Shown here piece after piece: positions 1 through 8,870 of a stretch of 64,000 nt of DNA (its first letter is position 1; every line of letters begins with the position of its first letter). The position numbers and the translations under genes were made by a program. The stretch comes from Niallia circulans NBRC 13626 (lineage in GTDB: Bacteria > Bacillota > Bacilli > Bacillales > Cytobacillaceae): assembly GCF_001591585.1 (NCBI RefSeq), contig NZ_BCVE01000010.1:107600-171599 (forward strand). The letters run 5' to 3'. A model generated the notes under the pieces. The model was given only the letters and a program-made list of their open reading frames with translations. It was not told the origin of the DNA and did not search any database.

Positions 1-1285
1 TTTGTATCTCAATAATTTCTAAATCCTCTATCGCTCTTAAAGCATGTTTGATATAAGGAGATATTTCTATTACATCACCAGCAGAAATGACACGCGATTC
101 ATTATTCATTATTAATTCTCCACTGCCTTTAATTACAGTCCATACCTCTACTCGATGCTGATGGTAATGATAACTCAAATTTTTGCCTGCATTAATACAG
201 ATTTTTTTTGTAAGAACTTCCTTTTCTTTATCGTACTTTGAAAAATCAAGAACCTTATACCAGCCCCATATACGCTCTTCATACATTGGACGTTGATTAA
301 AGTCAGTTATTAAATCTTTAAGTTTAGGACTGCTTTCTTTATCACTCACTAAAATGCCATCAGGGGAAGCAGCTACTATTAAGTTTTTTCCTCCTAAAAC
401 AGCTACTGGTATTTCAAGTTCGTTTATTAAATGGACATTTTCGCTATCTTCACTAATTGTTCCAATTCCCATTATATTTGTTGTCATTTCCTCAGTAAGG
501 GTATTCCAGGTTCCTAAATCTTTCCAATAACCATTATAATCAATTGCTACGATTTTATTTGCCTTTTCAACTACTTCATAATCAAAGCTATTCTTATTAA
601 TTAAATTATATTGTTTTTTTAATTCTTCATAATTCGTTGATAATCCCAAATCTTCTATTATGTTAATAATAAATGAGAGTTTAAATGCAAAAACTCCACA
701 ATTCCATAAGGCACCTTTTTTAATTAACTCTTTTGCTTGTAATTCGGACGGTTTTTCTTTAAAATGACTAACTTGTAAATAATCATGTTGTAATTTGTCG
801 TTACTCGGAACAATATAGCCATATTTTGAAGATGGAAAAGTTGGATTAACCCCTATTAGCGCTAAATCAGAATCAGTATTTTTTACAATATGCTCTAACT
901 CTGCGACTCTTAAAAAAAATTCATCTTCAACATATGGATCTACAGGTAGAATACCAACAACTTCATCCATATCAACAGCACACTTTGTATATAAATATGC
1001 AGCAGATAATGCAATTGCTGGGAATGTATCACGTCTTTCTGGTTCAACTACAATTGACACTTTATTACCAAGTTGATTCTTAATCATATCTACTTGAGAG
1101 GCACTAGTAGCAATCACAACAGACTTATCCAAACCTACGTTTTTTAGTTGCTTATATACTCTTTGAACCATGGATGCTCTATTATTTTTATCTTCTAAAA
1201 CTTTTAAAAATTGCTTAGAACGAGCATCATTTGATAGCGGCCATAGTCTTTTTCCTGATCCACCTGATAATAATACTAATTTCAT
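1..1285 (-). CDS. manC: mannose-1-phosphate guanylyltransferase / mannose-6-phosphate isomerase, partial (C-terminus beyond window)
   Basis: The protein makes GDP-mannose from mannose-1-phosphate and GTP in the cytoplasm, feeding mannosyl or deoxyhexose units to the exopolysaccharide. Reading back from the ATG at 1285 (preceded by GAGGAG), the frame stays open to base 1, so roughly 428 residues are visible and the stop lies outside. The N-terminus has the nucleotidyltransferase signature LSGGSGKRLWPLS, then VEPERRDTFPAIALSAA and a PVDPYVED stretch. The last visible part is the cupin-like isomerase domain. It is a close paralogue of the full-length manC at 14854-16245. It is the last visible gene of exopolysaccharide operon 1, separated from the upstream glycosyltransferase by about 160 bp without a clear terminator. 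Family assignment is firm. Confidence 0.93.
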   Translation of the reverse strand, partial: MKLVLLSGGSGKRLWPLSNDARSKQFLKVLEDKNNRASMVQRVYKQLKNVGLDKSVVIATSASQVDMIKNQLGNKVSIVVEPERRDTFPAIALSAAYLYTKCAVDMDEVVGILPVDPYVEDEFFLRVAELEHIVKNTDSDLALIGVNPTFPSSKYGYIVPSNDKLQHDYLQVSHFKEKPSELQAKELIKKGALWNCGVFAFKLSFIINIIEDLGLSTNYEELKKQYNLINKNSFDYEVVEKANKIVAIDYNGYWKDLGTWNTLTEEMTTNIMGIGTISEDSENVHLINELEIPVAVLGGKNLIVAASPDGILVSDKESSPKLKDLITDFNQRPMYEERIWGWYKVLDFSKYDKEKEVLTKKICINAGKNLSYHYHQHRVEVWTVIKGSGELIMNNESRVISAGDVIEISPYIKHALRAIEDLEIIEIQ

Positions 1286-1446
1286 AGTATACTCCTCTAT
1301 AAATATATTGTTAAATTTCTCATGCAATTTTGGTGCAAACAATTAATCACTATCTTTTCAACTCATTCTTTAGTAAGTTGTCCCTTGCACAAACTATATG
1401 GTAAATAAAGAATTTAATGACAACACATAATTTAGACTACTGAAAG

Positions 1447-2460
1447 CTAGAGAATGCTGTTAATAACGTTATTTAATTGTTTAATATAACGTTCTTCTTT
1501 TATTATTTTTACCTCTTTAATTTTCTTCTTAAGTTCATTTCTTTTTTTAAAAGCAACTCCCAAATTCTTAGCAATTGACTTCGCTGAATTTTCTGTATAT
1601 ACTGCACCATCTTGATAGATTAATCTTAATGCTTCCATATCAGACAATACCATTACCTTTTCTGCACCTAATCCTTCATTACTTACACTCATCTGAATAT
1701 CATCGAATATCGTAAGCCCCAAAAGAATATCACAATTTTTCAATAGATCTAAATAATCTTTAGTTTCTATCCATCCTGTAACTTCTACATTTTCCGGTAA
1801 ATCTTTTTCAGACAAATTAAAGTTTGAATATAACTTTTTATAATTACCAGTCATTATAATTCGAAATTCTGGTACTAATTTAGCACTGTCGATTACTTCA
1901 ACGATAGGTTCATCCATATTAAATGAAGCAGGAAAAAAAACAATTGGTCTCTTATCAGCACTACTAGTTACCTTTCTTTCTACTTCCTTGATAAGTGGAG
2001 TTTTGTCTTCTAATACAATAATTTTGTCTGGATTTATATAACTAAAAAGATTCCTTTCTCTTATTCCTCTATACACAATTTCATTATGAACAATTAATAA
2101 ATCACAATGACTTAATAAAAATTTGGTGCCAATTCTATTTAGCCATGGTTCACGAGTCATTGCATTATGCAAATCAGAAATTACTTTTACCTTTTTATTA
2201 ATAATGAGCTTATATAAAATTGGAGCAAATAGTGAGTAGCTTGGAGGATTTTGTACAAACACACTTTTGGGCTTACTTTTAATTATAAAAACTAAATCTT
2301 TAAAAAAGTAAATCATATATAATATAATTTTTTTAATACTGTTTGCTGGCGGATTATCTCTATAAATAATCTTTGAGTCCCCTAAATTTTGTGCTATATC
2401 TTTTATTAACGACTCAACCCTCGATTGATACTTCGTCCATACTAAAAATATATTATCCAT
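1447..2460 (-). CDS. glycosyltransferase (GT4-like, exopolysaccharide)
   Basis: This 337-residue protein is a probable GT-B fold transferase that adds a sugar to the lipid-linked repeat unit at the inner membrane face. The N-terminal half has a QNPPSYSLFAP segment and a DLHNAMTREPW stretch, as in bacterial hexosyltransferases acting on undecaprenyl-PP-linked substrates. The C-terminal half has the Rossmann-like MTGNYKKLY and NVEVTGWIETKDYLDLLKNC pattern and an SNEGLGAEK segment in place of the usual EGFG motif. It follows the Alg13-like gene by 17 bp and belongs to exopolysaccharide operon 1. Sugar specificity cannot be read from sequence. Confidence 0.8.
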   Translation of the reverse strand: MDNIFLVWTKYQSRVESLIKDIAQNLGDSKIIYRDNPPANSIKKIILYMIYFFKDLVFIIKSKPKSVFVQNPPSYSLFAPILYKLIINKKVKVISDLHNAMTREPWLNRIGTKFLLSHCDLLIVHNEIVYRGIRERNLFSYINPDKIIVLEDKTPLIKEVERKVTSSADKRPIVFFPASFNMDEPIVEVIDSAKLVPEFRIIMTGNYKKLYSNFNLSEKDLPENVEVTGWIETKDYLDLLKNCDILLGLTIFDDIQMSVSNEGLGAEKVMVLSDMEALRLIYQDGAVYTENSAKSIAKNLGVAFKKRNELKKKIKEVKIIKEERYIKQLNNVINSIL

Positions 2461-2475
2461 CTAATCTATTCCTCA

Positions 2476-2958
2476 CTATTCTGTTTCATTTAAAATATAA
2501 TTTACAATAACATTGGCTAATTCACCATTTGAATTGTATTTATTATAGGTTGTTTTATAAGCTTTAGTAACATAATGTTCTAATTCCTTTATATCCTCAA
2601 CCATTTCAATATATCCCTTTTGAAAGAGAACATTTACTATCTCTTTCTGATGATCATCAACATGTTCATTAAATTTAGATAGTCTTGGAACAACTATTAC
2701 TTTTTTAGATAGATTAAGCGATTTAATTATAGCTGAGGTACCACCATGACAAATAACAAGCGAGCTATTTGCTAAATACTGATCAAAGTCATTCTCCTTA
2801 ATTATCTCAAAACTTTTAGCGAATTTTGAAGTCTTACTATAACCAGATTGTATTACAACTTCCTCAGCAGCAAATACGTTTCTCTCTATTAATAAATCAA
2901 TTTCATCTATTAATCTATTCATAGGAAATTTTTGAGTCCCTAATATAACAAATATCAA
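2476..2958 (-). CDS. glycosyltransferase catalytic subunit, Alg13/PssE-like
   Basis: At 160 residues this is the size of a single GT-B C-terminal domain (GT28 C, Alg13/PssE family). It opens with IFVILGTQKFPMNRLIDEID and has the family's CHGGTSAIIKSL donor-binding segment and a KVIVVPRLSKFNEHVDDHQ stretch, including the expected His and Asp/Gln positions. Proteins of this type work only as a pair with an Alg14/PssD-like membrane partner. That partner is the gene immediately upstream, overlapping by 4 bp. Together they likely form the second transferase of the repeat-unit pathway. Confidence 0.88.
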   Translation of the reverse strand: MIFVILGTQKFPMNRLIDEIDLLIERNVFAAEEVVIQSGYSKTSKFAKSFEIIKENDFDQYLANSSLVICHGGTSAIIKSLNLSKKVIVVPRLSKFNEHVDDHQKEIVNVLFQKGYIEMVEDIKELEHYVTKAYKTTYNKYNSNGELANVIVNYILNETE

Positions 2959-3428
2959 TATAAACTCCCCTTATATATTCCATTAGGATAGAATTTTAGC
3001 ATTTCTGGCCATTGAACATAAAATATATCTGCAAATTTATAAACTATTTTTCCAGTTATAGTAGGGCTATTAATTTTCGCATAACTTTCAATAAAAATCA
3101 CTTTCGAACCCATAAGCTTTGCAAATATCAGATAAAGAATAGTCCCACCTGCTCCAGTTGATATTACATAATGTGGTCGATATCTGATAACATAATATAA
3201 AGATAAAATTGCATTAAGAACTAAAATGAATATTAGATTTTTACTTTTTCTATCTTGTTGATAAAGAAAATCAACTTTTTTATTATCCTTATTAGATTCA
3301 TTTTTTTCAGTTATTAACTTTATTTTGACCTTATTTTCAATAGACTCTATTTTTTTGAATTCTTTATATATATTGTTTAATTGTGTCCAATGTCCACCAG
3401 TTGAACTAATTAAGGTCACCCTTTTCAC
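2955..3428 (-). CDS. glycosyltransferase membrane-anchor subunit, Alg14/PssD-like
   Basis: This is the Alg14/PssD-type partner of the Alg13-like gene that follows. I place the start at the GTG at 3428, which gives VKRVTLISSTGGHWTQL, the typical family N-terminus. That GTG overlaps the TGA of the polymerase in a GTGA and is preceded by AGGAAGGGG at good spacing. A longer frame starting at 3479 exists but would run 55 bp into the polymerase gene. A hydrophobic segment (LIFILVLNAILSLYYVI) is the expected membrane anchor, followed by VISTGAGGTILYLIFAKLMG and the YAKINSPTITGKI motif. The protein recruits the catalytic subunit to the membrane and contributes acceptor binding. Confidence 0.88.
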   Translation of the reverse strand: MKRVTLISSTGGHWTQLNNIYKEFKKIESIENKVKIKLITEKNESNKDNKKVDFLYQQDRKSKNLIFILVLNAILSLYYVIRYRPHYVISTGAGGTILYLIFAKLMGSKVIFIESYAKINSPTITGKIVYKFADIFYVQWPEMLKFYPNGIYKGSLY

Positions 3429-4660
3429 GTGAAGTCCCCTTCCTGACTTTTTCGAAATGTAAAAACATTCACTAAGCATAGTATTAATAAAATAAACGGT
3501 AAGCTAAAGTGAATAGTTACAAATAAATTATCATAATAAGAGACTATTCCAATGGAAATAATACTTATAAAAATAAATTTATTACTCAACAATTTATTTG
3601 ATTTGTTACTATAAATTAACCATCCTATAAATACTAAAATAAAAATAATCATTATTATACTACCTAATATACCCACTTCAAGGTAGGATCTAATATACTC
3701 ATTATGAGGTGCTACAAATTCTTTATAAGGATTAACATCATATAGCGATTGACTTGCGCCCATTCCTCTTCCGAATACAGGATATTCATTTGCTCTATCA
3801 ATAAAATACTTCCAAGCCCAATATCTCCCGGAGGTATTTATTCCTCCACCTTCATTAGTTGATCTTCTTAAAATACTTTTAACCATATAAATAAAGATAA
3901 ATATTGCTGGAAAAATACTTATAATAGTGATAAAAACAATTGGTATTGAATACCTATTGTTGATTATTGTAATATACAGTTTCTTAATTAACATATATAA
4001 AATAATCAAACCTGCACCTAAAAGAGTAATTCTAGTAAAAGTAAGAATCAAAATTAAAGTATTAATAAGTAGGTAACAATATAATTTATTGGTTGAACTT
4101 GAATATAGAGTTTTTTGAATATCTTTCTTTAGTAGAAGACCTACAGAAGTAATTATAGCAACAAAGCAAATTTCAGCTAAATGAGCAGGAGGATTACTTC
4201 CTTGTAGCCTATTCACACCTGTAAATTCAAATTTTATCACAGACCAATCAGTAAAGAGAGAAAAGAACAATCCGAATACCACACTGAAAATCGGCAATTT
4301 TTGTATTAAATCTAAGATTCTTTTAATTTCTTCATTTCTTAACCTAATCATTAGCATTAAAAATAATAAAAGATAAGATGAAAAAGATTTAAATATGTCG
4401 CCCAAGTTCGCAAATTCAACAGAATCTAATCTACTAATTTGTAAAAGTAGATAAAAAAACAATACAAAGATACCACATAAACTGAAATAAGTAAGAAAAT
4501 TCTTATTAATCCCTCTCGAAATTATAATAAATATTATTGTTATTAATAATGCTCCTTTCACTAATGTTAAAATCGTCCCACCATAATTTGGTATTAACGG
4601 TTTCCAAGAAATTGCACCTAACATAACAATTAGCCAATAATATAAATAAATCAATTTCAT
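3425..4660 (-). CDS. O-antigen ligase / polymerase-like membrane protein (Wzy type), exopolysaccharide operon 1
   Basis: The 411-residue protein is strongly hydrophobic, with about ten to twelve predicted membrane segments and one larger extracytoplasmic loop (GRYWAWKYFIDRANEYPVFG, then an AYPHNEYIR-like segment, PHNEYIRSYLEVG). That loop pattern is typical of the O-antigen ligase/polymerase superfamily. Its role is most likely polymerisation of flipped repeat units on the outer membrane face. I chose the ATG at 4660; a TTG one codon upstream is also possible. Sequence conservation in this family is too low to separate polymerase from ligase, but the flippase and chain-length regulator in the same operon favour a Wzy polymerase. 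Confidence 0.82.
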   Translation of the reverse strand: MKLIYLYYWLIVMLGAISWKPLIPNYGGTILTLVKGALLITIIFIIISRGINKNFLTYFSLCGIFVLFFYLLLQISRLDSVEFANLGDIFKSFSSYLLLFLMLMIRLRNEEIKRILDLIQKLPIFSVVFGLFFSLFTDWSVIKFEFTGVNRLQGSNPPAHLAEICFVAIITSVGLLLKKDIQKTLYSSSTNKLYCYLLINTLILILTFTRITLLGAGLIILYMLIKKLYITIINNRYSIPIVFITIISIFPAIFIFIYMVKSILRRSTNEGGGINTSGRYWAWKYFIDRANEYPVFGRGMGASQSLYDVNPYKEFVAPHNEYIRSYLEVGILGSIIMIIFILVFIGWLIYSNKSNKLLSNKFIFISIISIGIVSYYDNLFVTIHFSLPFILLILCLVNVFTFRKSQEGDFT

Positions 4661-4692
4661 CAACCTTTTCTAAGATTAAACTTCCTTCAAAA

Positions 4693-5220
4693 TCAGTGAA
4701 AGAACTTCTTGAAATTAGGAGTGTAATCTAATTCTTTATTTCTTTCTCCAATCTTCTTAGCAGGAACTCCCCCTACAATTGCGTATGGCTCAACATTTCT
4801 AGTTACAACTGCACCAGCTGCTATTATTGCACCTTTCCCAATAGTTACACCAGGCATAACCATTGCGTTTGTGCTAACCCAGGCATAATCATCTATAACT
4901 ACTTTTCCCTCAATATATTTAAAATTAGAACTATTTACATCATGTTCCGCAGTGTAAATTTTTACATAAGGTGATATATTTACGTTATTACCGATTTTTA
5001 ATGTACCTCTCCCATCAAGTACAACGTGGTCATTAATAGCACAGTTTCTACCTATTGTAATCTTAAATGGATTGTAGAAAAAAACAGGTCTCAAAATAGT
5101 AGTATCTTTCCCAATATTGATTTTTAGTAATCTATATAAAAATATTCTTAAACTATGAAATGGAATATTTGGCACAATAAAATTTAAAATTGCTAAATAA
5201 GAATCTTTAACTATTTTCAT
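4693..5220 (-). CDS. hexapeptide-repeat acyltransferase (WbbJ/LbH family)
   Basis: This 175-residue protein has left-handed beta-helix hexapeptide repeats running from about residue 52 to 150 (IGRNCAINDHVVLDG, IGNNVNISPYVKI, then VMPGVTIGKGAIIAAGAVVT). A catalytic His is seen in YTAEHDVNS. It is most likely a CoA-dependent acetyltransferase that decorates the exopolysaccharide. The start overlaps the end of the flippase by 14 bp, indicating translational coupling. The 3' neighbour is the polymerase after a 32-bp gap. Confidence 0.87.
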   Translation of the reverse strand: MKIVKDSYLAILNFIVPNIPFHSLRIFLYRLLKINIGKDTTILRPVFFYNPFKITIGRNCAINDHVVLDGRGTLKIGNNVNISPYVKIYTAEHDVNSSNFKYIEGKVVIDDYAWVSTNAMVMPGVTIGKGAIIAAGAVVTRNVEPYAIVGGVPAKKIGERNKELDYTPNFKKFFH

Positions 5221-6490
5221 TATGACTCCCTTTTAAATTTATTTTGTCATCCTTTAATTTATTAAGAATTAAAATTGCAACAAATACTACCATCAACAAA
5301 TCTGAAACTATACTTACAATAATAGCTCCCATAACTTGAAATTGGCTTATAAAATATATGTTTAATAAGAAATTCAAAATTGCTACTATTATTTGAATAA
5401 TACTTCTTTCTTTTTGGTAGCCAGCCCCTGTAACTGCATCAGCCAGTATATAGTGAATGTTTCTTAAAATAACAATTGGTAATAATAGTTTAAACATACT
5501 GATACTTTCTAAATATTTATTATCAAATATTAGTTTAATTAACGGGGGAACAAAATAAAATGAAAGTACACATATTAATATTAGTAATGGTAATAGAAGA
5601 AACATAATTTTCAAACCAAAGCGTAAAGTTTTTCGTATATTGCCTTCTTTTCCATATTTAAAAAATATCGGAAAAGTAATTGCAAGAATGGCTTTAATAG
5701 GTATGAATAGTACATCCAAAACTTTATATGCAAAACCATATTGCCCGGTAGTTTCTAAATTAGTATATTTCCCCATTAAGGTTTTATCGATATCATTATA
5801 TATTCCCTGTGATGATAATCCTATCGAGAAATAAATCCCTTCTTTTATATACGATAGTGATATTTTCTCTCTTAATAATGGTTTTTCATTTTTTTTAAGA
5901 GTATAAATTAATATATATATAGTGAAAATCAAGGATCCTATTAAATATATTTTCCCCCAATTTAAAAGCCCCGTATATTGTGGATTAATTCTAACCATTA
6001 TAAAATAAAATAAGACTGACATAAAACGAATTAAACTTATAAAATTTAGAATATGAGCAGAAATTTTCACCAAATTTTTAGCAATAAAAATTTGCGAAGA
6101 CATTTCTGTTAACTTTAAAAATAATAAATCGGCAAGGCTGATGAGTATAAATAACTTAAATGCAAAAAAGTAGTTATCAAATAAAAAACAAACAGCTACA
6201 GAACCAATTATCAATAATAAAACATAACTATATACTGTTATTTTTAAAGCATTACCATAGACTCTTGGAAAATTTTTATTATCGGTAGAAATTATTTTAA
6301 CCAGTAAACTATTAAATCCTACTCCACAAAACGGACTAAGTATTACAGTTATAGCTGTAATACTTACATATATTCCATACTCATAAGGTGTAAATACAAA
6401 AGCTAAGCCCAGAAAGTAAATTGTTTGAAATATCAGCCTTCCGCCTTGTCCATAAAGCATCCAACCTACTTTTTTCATCATTGAATTCAT
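5207..6490 (-). CDS. polysaccharide flippase (Wzx/MOP superfamily), operon 1
   Basis: This 427-residue integral membrane protein has about twelve hydrophobic segments. The N-terminal pattern GWMLYGQGGRLIFQTIYFLGLAFVFTP resembles the RfbX/Wzx family. It would move undecaprenyl-PP-linked repeat units across the membrane for polymerisation. The region around residues 225-265 (IGLSSQGIYNDIDKTLMGKY, TTGQYGFAYKVLD) is the conserved part of the MOP fold. It is translationally coupled to the acetyltransferase. A second, unrelated-looking flippase is at 24444-25805. Confidence 0.87.
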   Translation of the reverse strand: MNSMMKKVGWMLYGQGGRLIFQTIYFLGLAFVFTPYEYGIYVSITAITVILSPFCGVGFNSLLVKIISTDNKNFPRVYGNALKITVYSYVLLLIIGSVAVCFLFDNYFFAFKLFILISLADLLFLKLTEMSSQIFIAKNLVKISAHILNFISLIRFMSVLFYFIMVRINPQYTGLLNWGKIYLIGSLIFTIYILIYTLKKNEKPLLREKISLSYIKEGIYFSIGLSSQGIYNDIDKTLMGKYTNLETTGQYGFAYKVLDVLFIPIKAILAITFPIFFKYGKEGNIRKTLRFGLKIMFLLLPLLILICVLSFYFVPPLIKLIFDNKYLESISMFKLLLPIVILRNIHYILADAVTGAGYQKERSIIQIIVAILNFLLNIYFISQFQVMGAIIVSIVSDLLMVVFVAILILNKLKDDKINLKGSHNENS

Positions 6491-6510
6491 TAGAATTTCA
6501 CCATAATCTT

Positions 6511-7185
6511 TTAATACGCTCCATTTGGTTTAAACATGCATTTTACAGTTCTTAAAATAATTTTAGCATCAAATAGAATTGTTCTTTTTTTTATATATTC
6601 AATATCCAATTCAACCATTTGTTGAAAGCCCAACTCATTCCTACCACTTACTTGCCACAAACCAGTACAACCTGGAACTACTAATAATCTCAGCTTGTCA
6701 TAAGAAGAATAATCAGCTACTTCCCTTGGTAATGGTGGTCTAGGGCCTACTAGACTCATTTCCCCTTTTAAAACATTAAATAACTGGGGTAACTCGTCGA
6801 TACTGGTTTTCCTAATAAACTTTCCAATCTTGGTTACTCTTGGATCATCTTTCATCTTGAACATTGCTCCAGATACTTCATTTAATTCTAATAACTCTTT
6901 CAGACGTTCCTCAGCATCGGATGCCATTGATCTAAACTTATACATATAAAATTCACTACCATCTTTTCCAACTCTTATTTGTTTAAAGAAAACTTTCCCC
7001 TTTGGATCTTCTAATTTAATTAAAAGACCAATAATAATAAAAAGGATGCTTAGAACAACTAATCCACAGAATGAACCGATGATGTCTATTGATCTTTTCA
7101 TTACAAGGTAACTTCGAGCTGTATTTACAGATATATTTTGTTTCATTTCTAAATACAGAGATTGATCCTTATAAAATTCAGACAT
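6511..7185 (-). CDS. undecaprenyl-phosphate sugar-1-phosphate transferase (initiating transferase), operon 1
   Basis: This is the priming enzyme: it transfers a sugar-1-phosphate from a nucleotide sugar to undecaprenyl phosphate. It has one N-terminal membrane segment (about residues 32-57), the KRSIDIIGS entry motif, FKQIRVGKDGSEF, YKFRSM, DPRVTKIGKFIRKTSIDELPQ split over the core, and the SLVGPRP signature. At 224 residues it is the short (catalytic-domain) form like WcaJ-C or EpsL. I chose ATG 7185, preceded by AGGTGAT; a GTG one codon earlier is possible. The paralogue at 34607-35284 initiates the second polysaccharide. Confidence 0.94.
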   Translation of the reverse strand: MSEFYKDQSLYLEMKQNISVNTARSYLVMKRSIDIIGSFCGLVVLSILFIIIGLLIKLEDPKGKVFFKQIRVGKDGSEFYMYKFRSMASDAEERLKELLELNEVSGAMFKMKDDPRVTKIGKFIRKTSIDELPQLFNVLKGEMSLVGPRPPLPREVADYSSYDKLRLLVVPGCTGLWQVSGRNELGFQQMVELDIEYIKKRTILFDAKIILRTVKCMFKPNGAY

Positions 7186-7232
7186 CACTATATCACCTAA
7201 CCCTTAATTATTTTTCTTTTTATGTAGTCTCC

Positions 7233-7298
7233 AGATAACTAATAAATAATAAAACCATGATACTATTGAAATATACATTTTCCTACTATTAGTTATCT
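7233..7298. repeat. 12-bp inverted repeat between phosphatase and sugar transferase genes
   Basis: AGATAACTAATA at 7233-7244 pairs exactly with TATTAGTTATCT at 7287-7298, leaving a 42-nt loop. It lies in the 127-bp gap between two operon 1 genes. No U-tract follows on the minus strand, so it is not an ordinary terminator. It may be an mRNA stabiliser or processing element. Confidence 0.5.
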
Positions 7299-7312
7299 AG
7301 TAAATTATTGGA

Positions 7313-8077
7313 TTAAAATATCCCTAAAATTTTCTTTCTTTTTATCCGTTCAGGAATTTCTTTTATTATATTCTTATCTTCCACTAGAAATTGGGCATTT
7401 TCTTTAAAAAGATAGATATAATCCGTACCAAAATTTGCTTCAATCATATCTAAAGCTTCAGTCATTTTAAATGTTCTATTATGGATATTATGAGCATCGG
7501 ATGCAATAAAATGGGTTAAATTGTACTCAATCAACTGCTCTGAAAATTTTTTCACGTTCTTTCCAAAATATCCCACCACGCTAGATGCCGTTACTTGAGT
7601 TAATGCGCCACCTTTTACGAACTGATAAAGAAGATTAGGCTTTTCCTGCAATTCTTTATTTCTCTCCGGATGTACAATAATTGGAATTATTCCCTCAGTT
7701 TGCAATTCATACAATAACCTTTCTGCATATCGCGGCACAGAGGAAGAGGGAAATTCTATGAAAAGATATTTTGTATGATTAAGTGTTAGAATTTCTTCTT
7801 TATTATAATCTTCTATCACTTCTCCATAAATTCGTACTTCCTGACCAGGAAGTACGGTAAGAGGAATATTTTCTTGTTTTAATACTGTATTTAGCTCATT
7901 TACCTTTGTAAGAATCGAAGATTTCAAATTATTAAACTGATTATTCTTATGATGAGGTGTAGCAATGATTGATGTTATGCCTTCGTTCACGGCTGTTTTT
8001 GCCATCTTTATGCTATCTTCTATTGTCTGTGCCCCATCATCAATTCCAGGTAATATATGACTGTGGATATCAATCAT
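7313..8077 (-). CDS. tyrosine-protein phosphatase, PHP family (CpsB/YwqE type)
   Basis: This 254-residue metal-dependent phosphatase dephosphorylates the BY-kinase and so controls polysaccharide assembly. It starts with the PHP motif IDIHSHILPGIDDGA, followed by ATPHH, the HPERN motif in IVHPERNKEL and a C-terminal ASDAHNIHNR motif. These supply the metal ligands of the CpsB/YwqE family. Length matches the family. It lies 82 bp downstream of the kinase gene, the usual kinase-phosphatase arrangement in Bacillus and Streptococcus capsule loci. Confidence 0.94.
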   Translation of the reverse strand: MIDIHSHILPGIDDGAQTIEDSIKMAKTAVNEGITSIIATPHHKNNQFNNLKSSILTKVNELNTVLKQENIPLTVLPGQEVRIYGEVIEDYNKEEILTLNHTKYLFIEFPSSSVPRYAERLLYELQTEGIIPIIVHPERNKELQEKPNLLYQFVKGGALTQVTASSVVGYFGKNVKKFSEQLIEYNLTHFIASDAHNIHNRTFKMTEALDMIEANFGTDYIYLFKENAQFLVEDKNIIKEIPERIKRKKILGIF

Positions 8078-8159
8078 TGGTTCTACACCCCTCTATTATT
8101 TTACTAACTTTTTCTATAACTATATTAAGTGATATTATCGTAAGCAATTTAACTGATTG

Positions 8160-8870
8160 TTAATTTGTGCCATAATAATAATAACTACCTTTTTTGTCCG
8201 CTTTTTTATTATTTAATACTACACCTAATATTTTTCCCGTCGAAGCAGCAAGCTGCTCTTTCGTTTTCACCACAGCTTCTTTATCCGCTTTCCCGCTCCC
8301 TGCTACTAAAATACTTCCATCACAAAGATTGGCCAGCACTTGTGCATCTGTCACAGCCATTACTGGCGGTGTATCGAATAAGACAATATCAAACTCTGCT
8401 AATGCTTGTTCTAAAAAATGACTCATTGCTTTTGATCCTAATAGCTCTGAAGGATTTGGTGGTATTGGCCCACTAGGAAGAATATATAAATTCTGTTCAT
8501 CATCCTGATGAACAGCTTCCATTAAACCCATTTGGTTTGTTAATATGGAGGTCAATCCAGCTGTATTATTTAAATTAAACGTATAATGGACAGTTGGTTT
8601 CCGTAAATCTGCATCCACTAATAATACTGTTTTTCCTTGTTGTGCGAACACCACTGCTAAGTTTGCCGTTGTTGTCGACTTTCCTTCCCCTGGTCCCGAG
8701 GATGTCACTAATATTGAACGGATTTCTTCATCCACACTTGAATATATGATATTTGTTCGAATATTTCTATACTGTTCAGAGATTGGTGATTTCGGATCAT
8801 ACTTTGCAATCAGTTTTCGCCTATTATTAAGTGCTAAACCGCCCTTTTTTGCTCTTTTACTTGCTGCCAA
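8160..8870 (-). CDS. BY-kinase (CpsD/EpsB/YwqD-like capsular tyrosine kinase), operon 1
   Basis: The protein autophosphorylates on C-terminal tyrosines and regulates polymer export together with its membrane activator. It has Walker A SSGPGEGKSTTTAN, Walker A' LLVDADLRKPTVH, Walker B-like VLFDTPPV, and a C-terminal tail ending in SYYYYGTN. The frame is open from an ATG at 8933, but I place the start at the TTG at 8870 (preceded by GGGGGG at six nucleotides). That overlaps the activator gene by 14 bp instead of 77 bp and gives a normal-length protein of 236 residues. Unlike the paralogue at 35820-36518, it keeps the Tyr cluster. Confidence 0.92.
   Translation of the reverse strand: MAASKRAKKGGLALNNRRKLIAKYDPKSPISEQYRNIRTNIIYSSVDEEIRSILVTSSGPGEGKSTTTANLAVVFAQQGKTVLLVDADLRKPTVHYTFNLNNTAGLTSILTNQMGLMEAVHQDDEQNLYILPSGPIPPNPSELLGSKAMSHFLEQALAEFDIVLFDTPPVMAVTDAQVLANLCDGSILVAGSGKADKEAVVKTKEQLAASTGKILGVVLNNKKADKKGSYYYYGTN

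Noticed and set aside
7233..7298. Rho-independent terminator
   Set aside because: Loop is 42 nt and there is no U-tract after the stem on the transcribed strand.
8165..8476. Plus-strand frames opposite the BY-kinase gene
   Set aside because: Antisense of conserved kinase motifs, no start signals.
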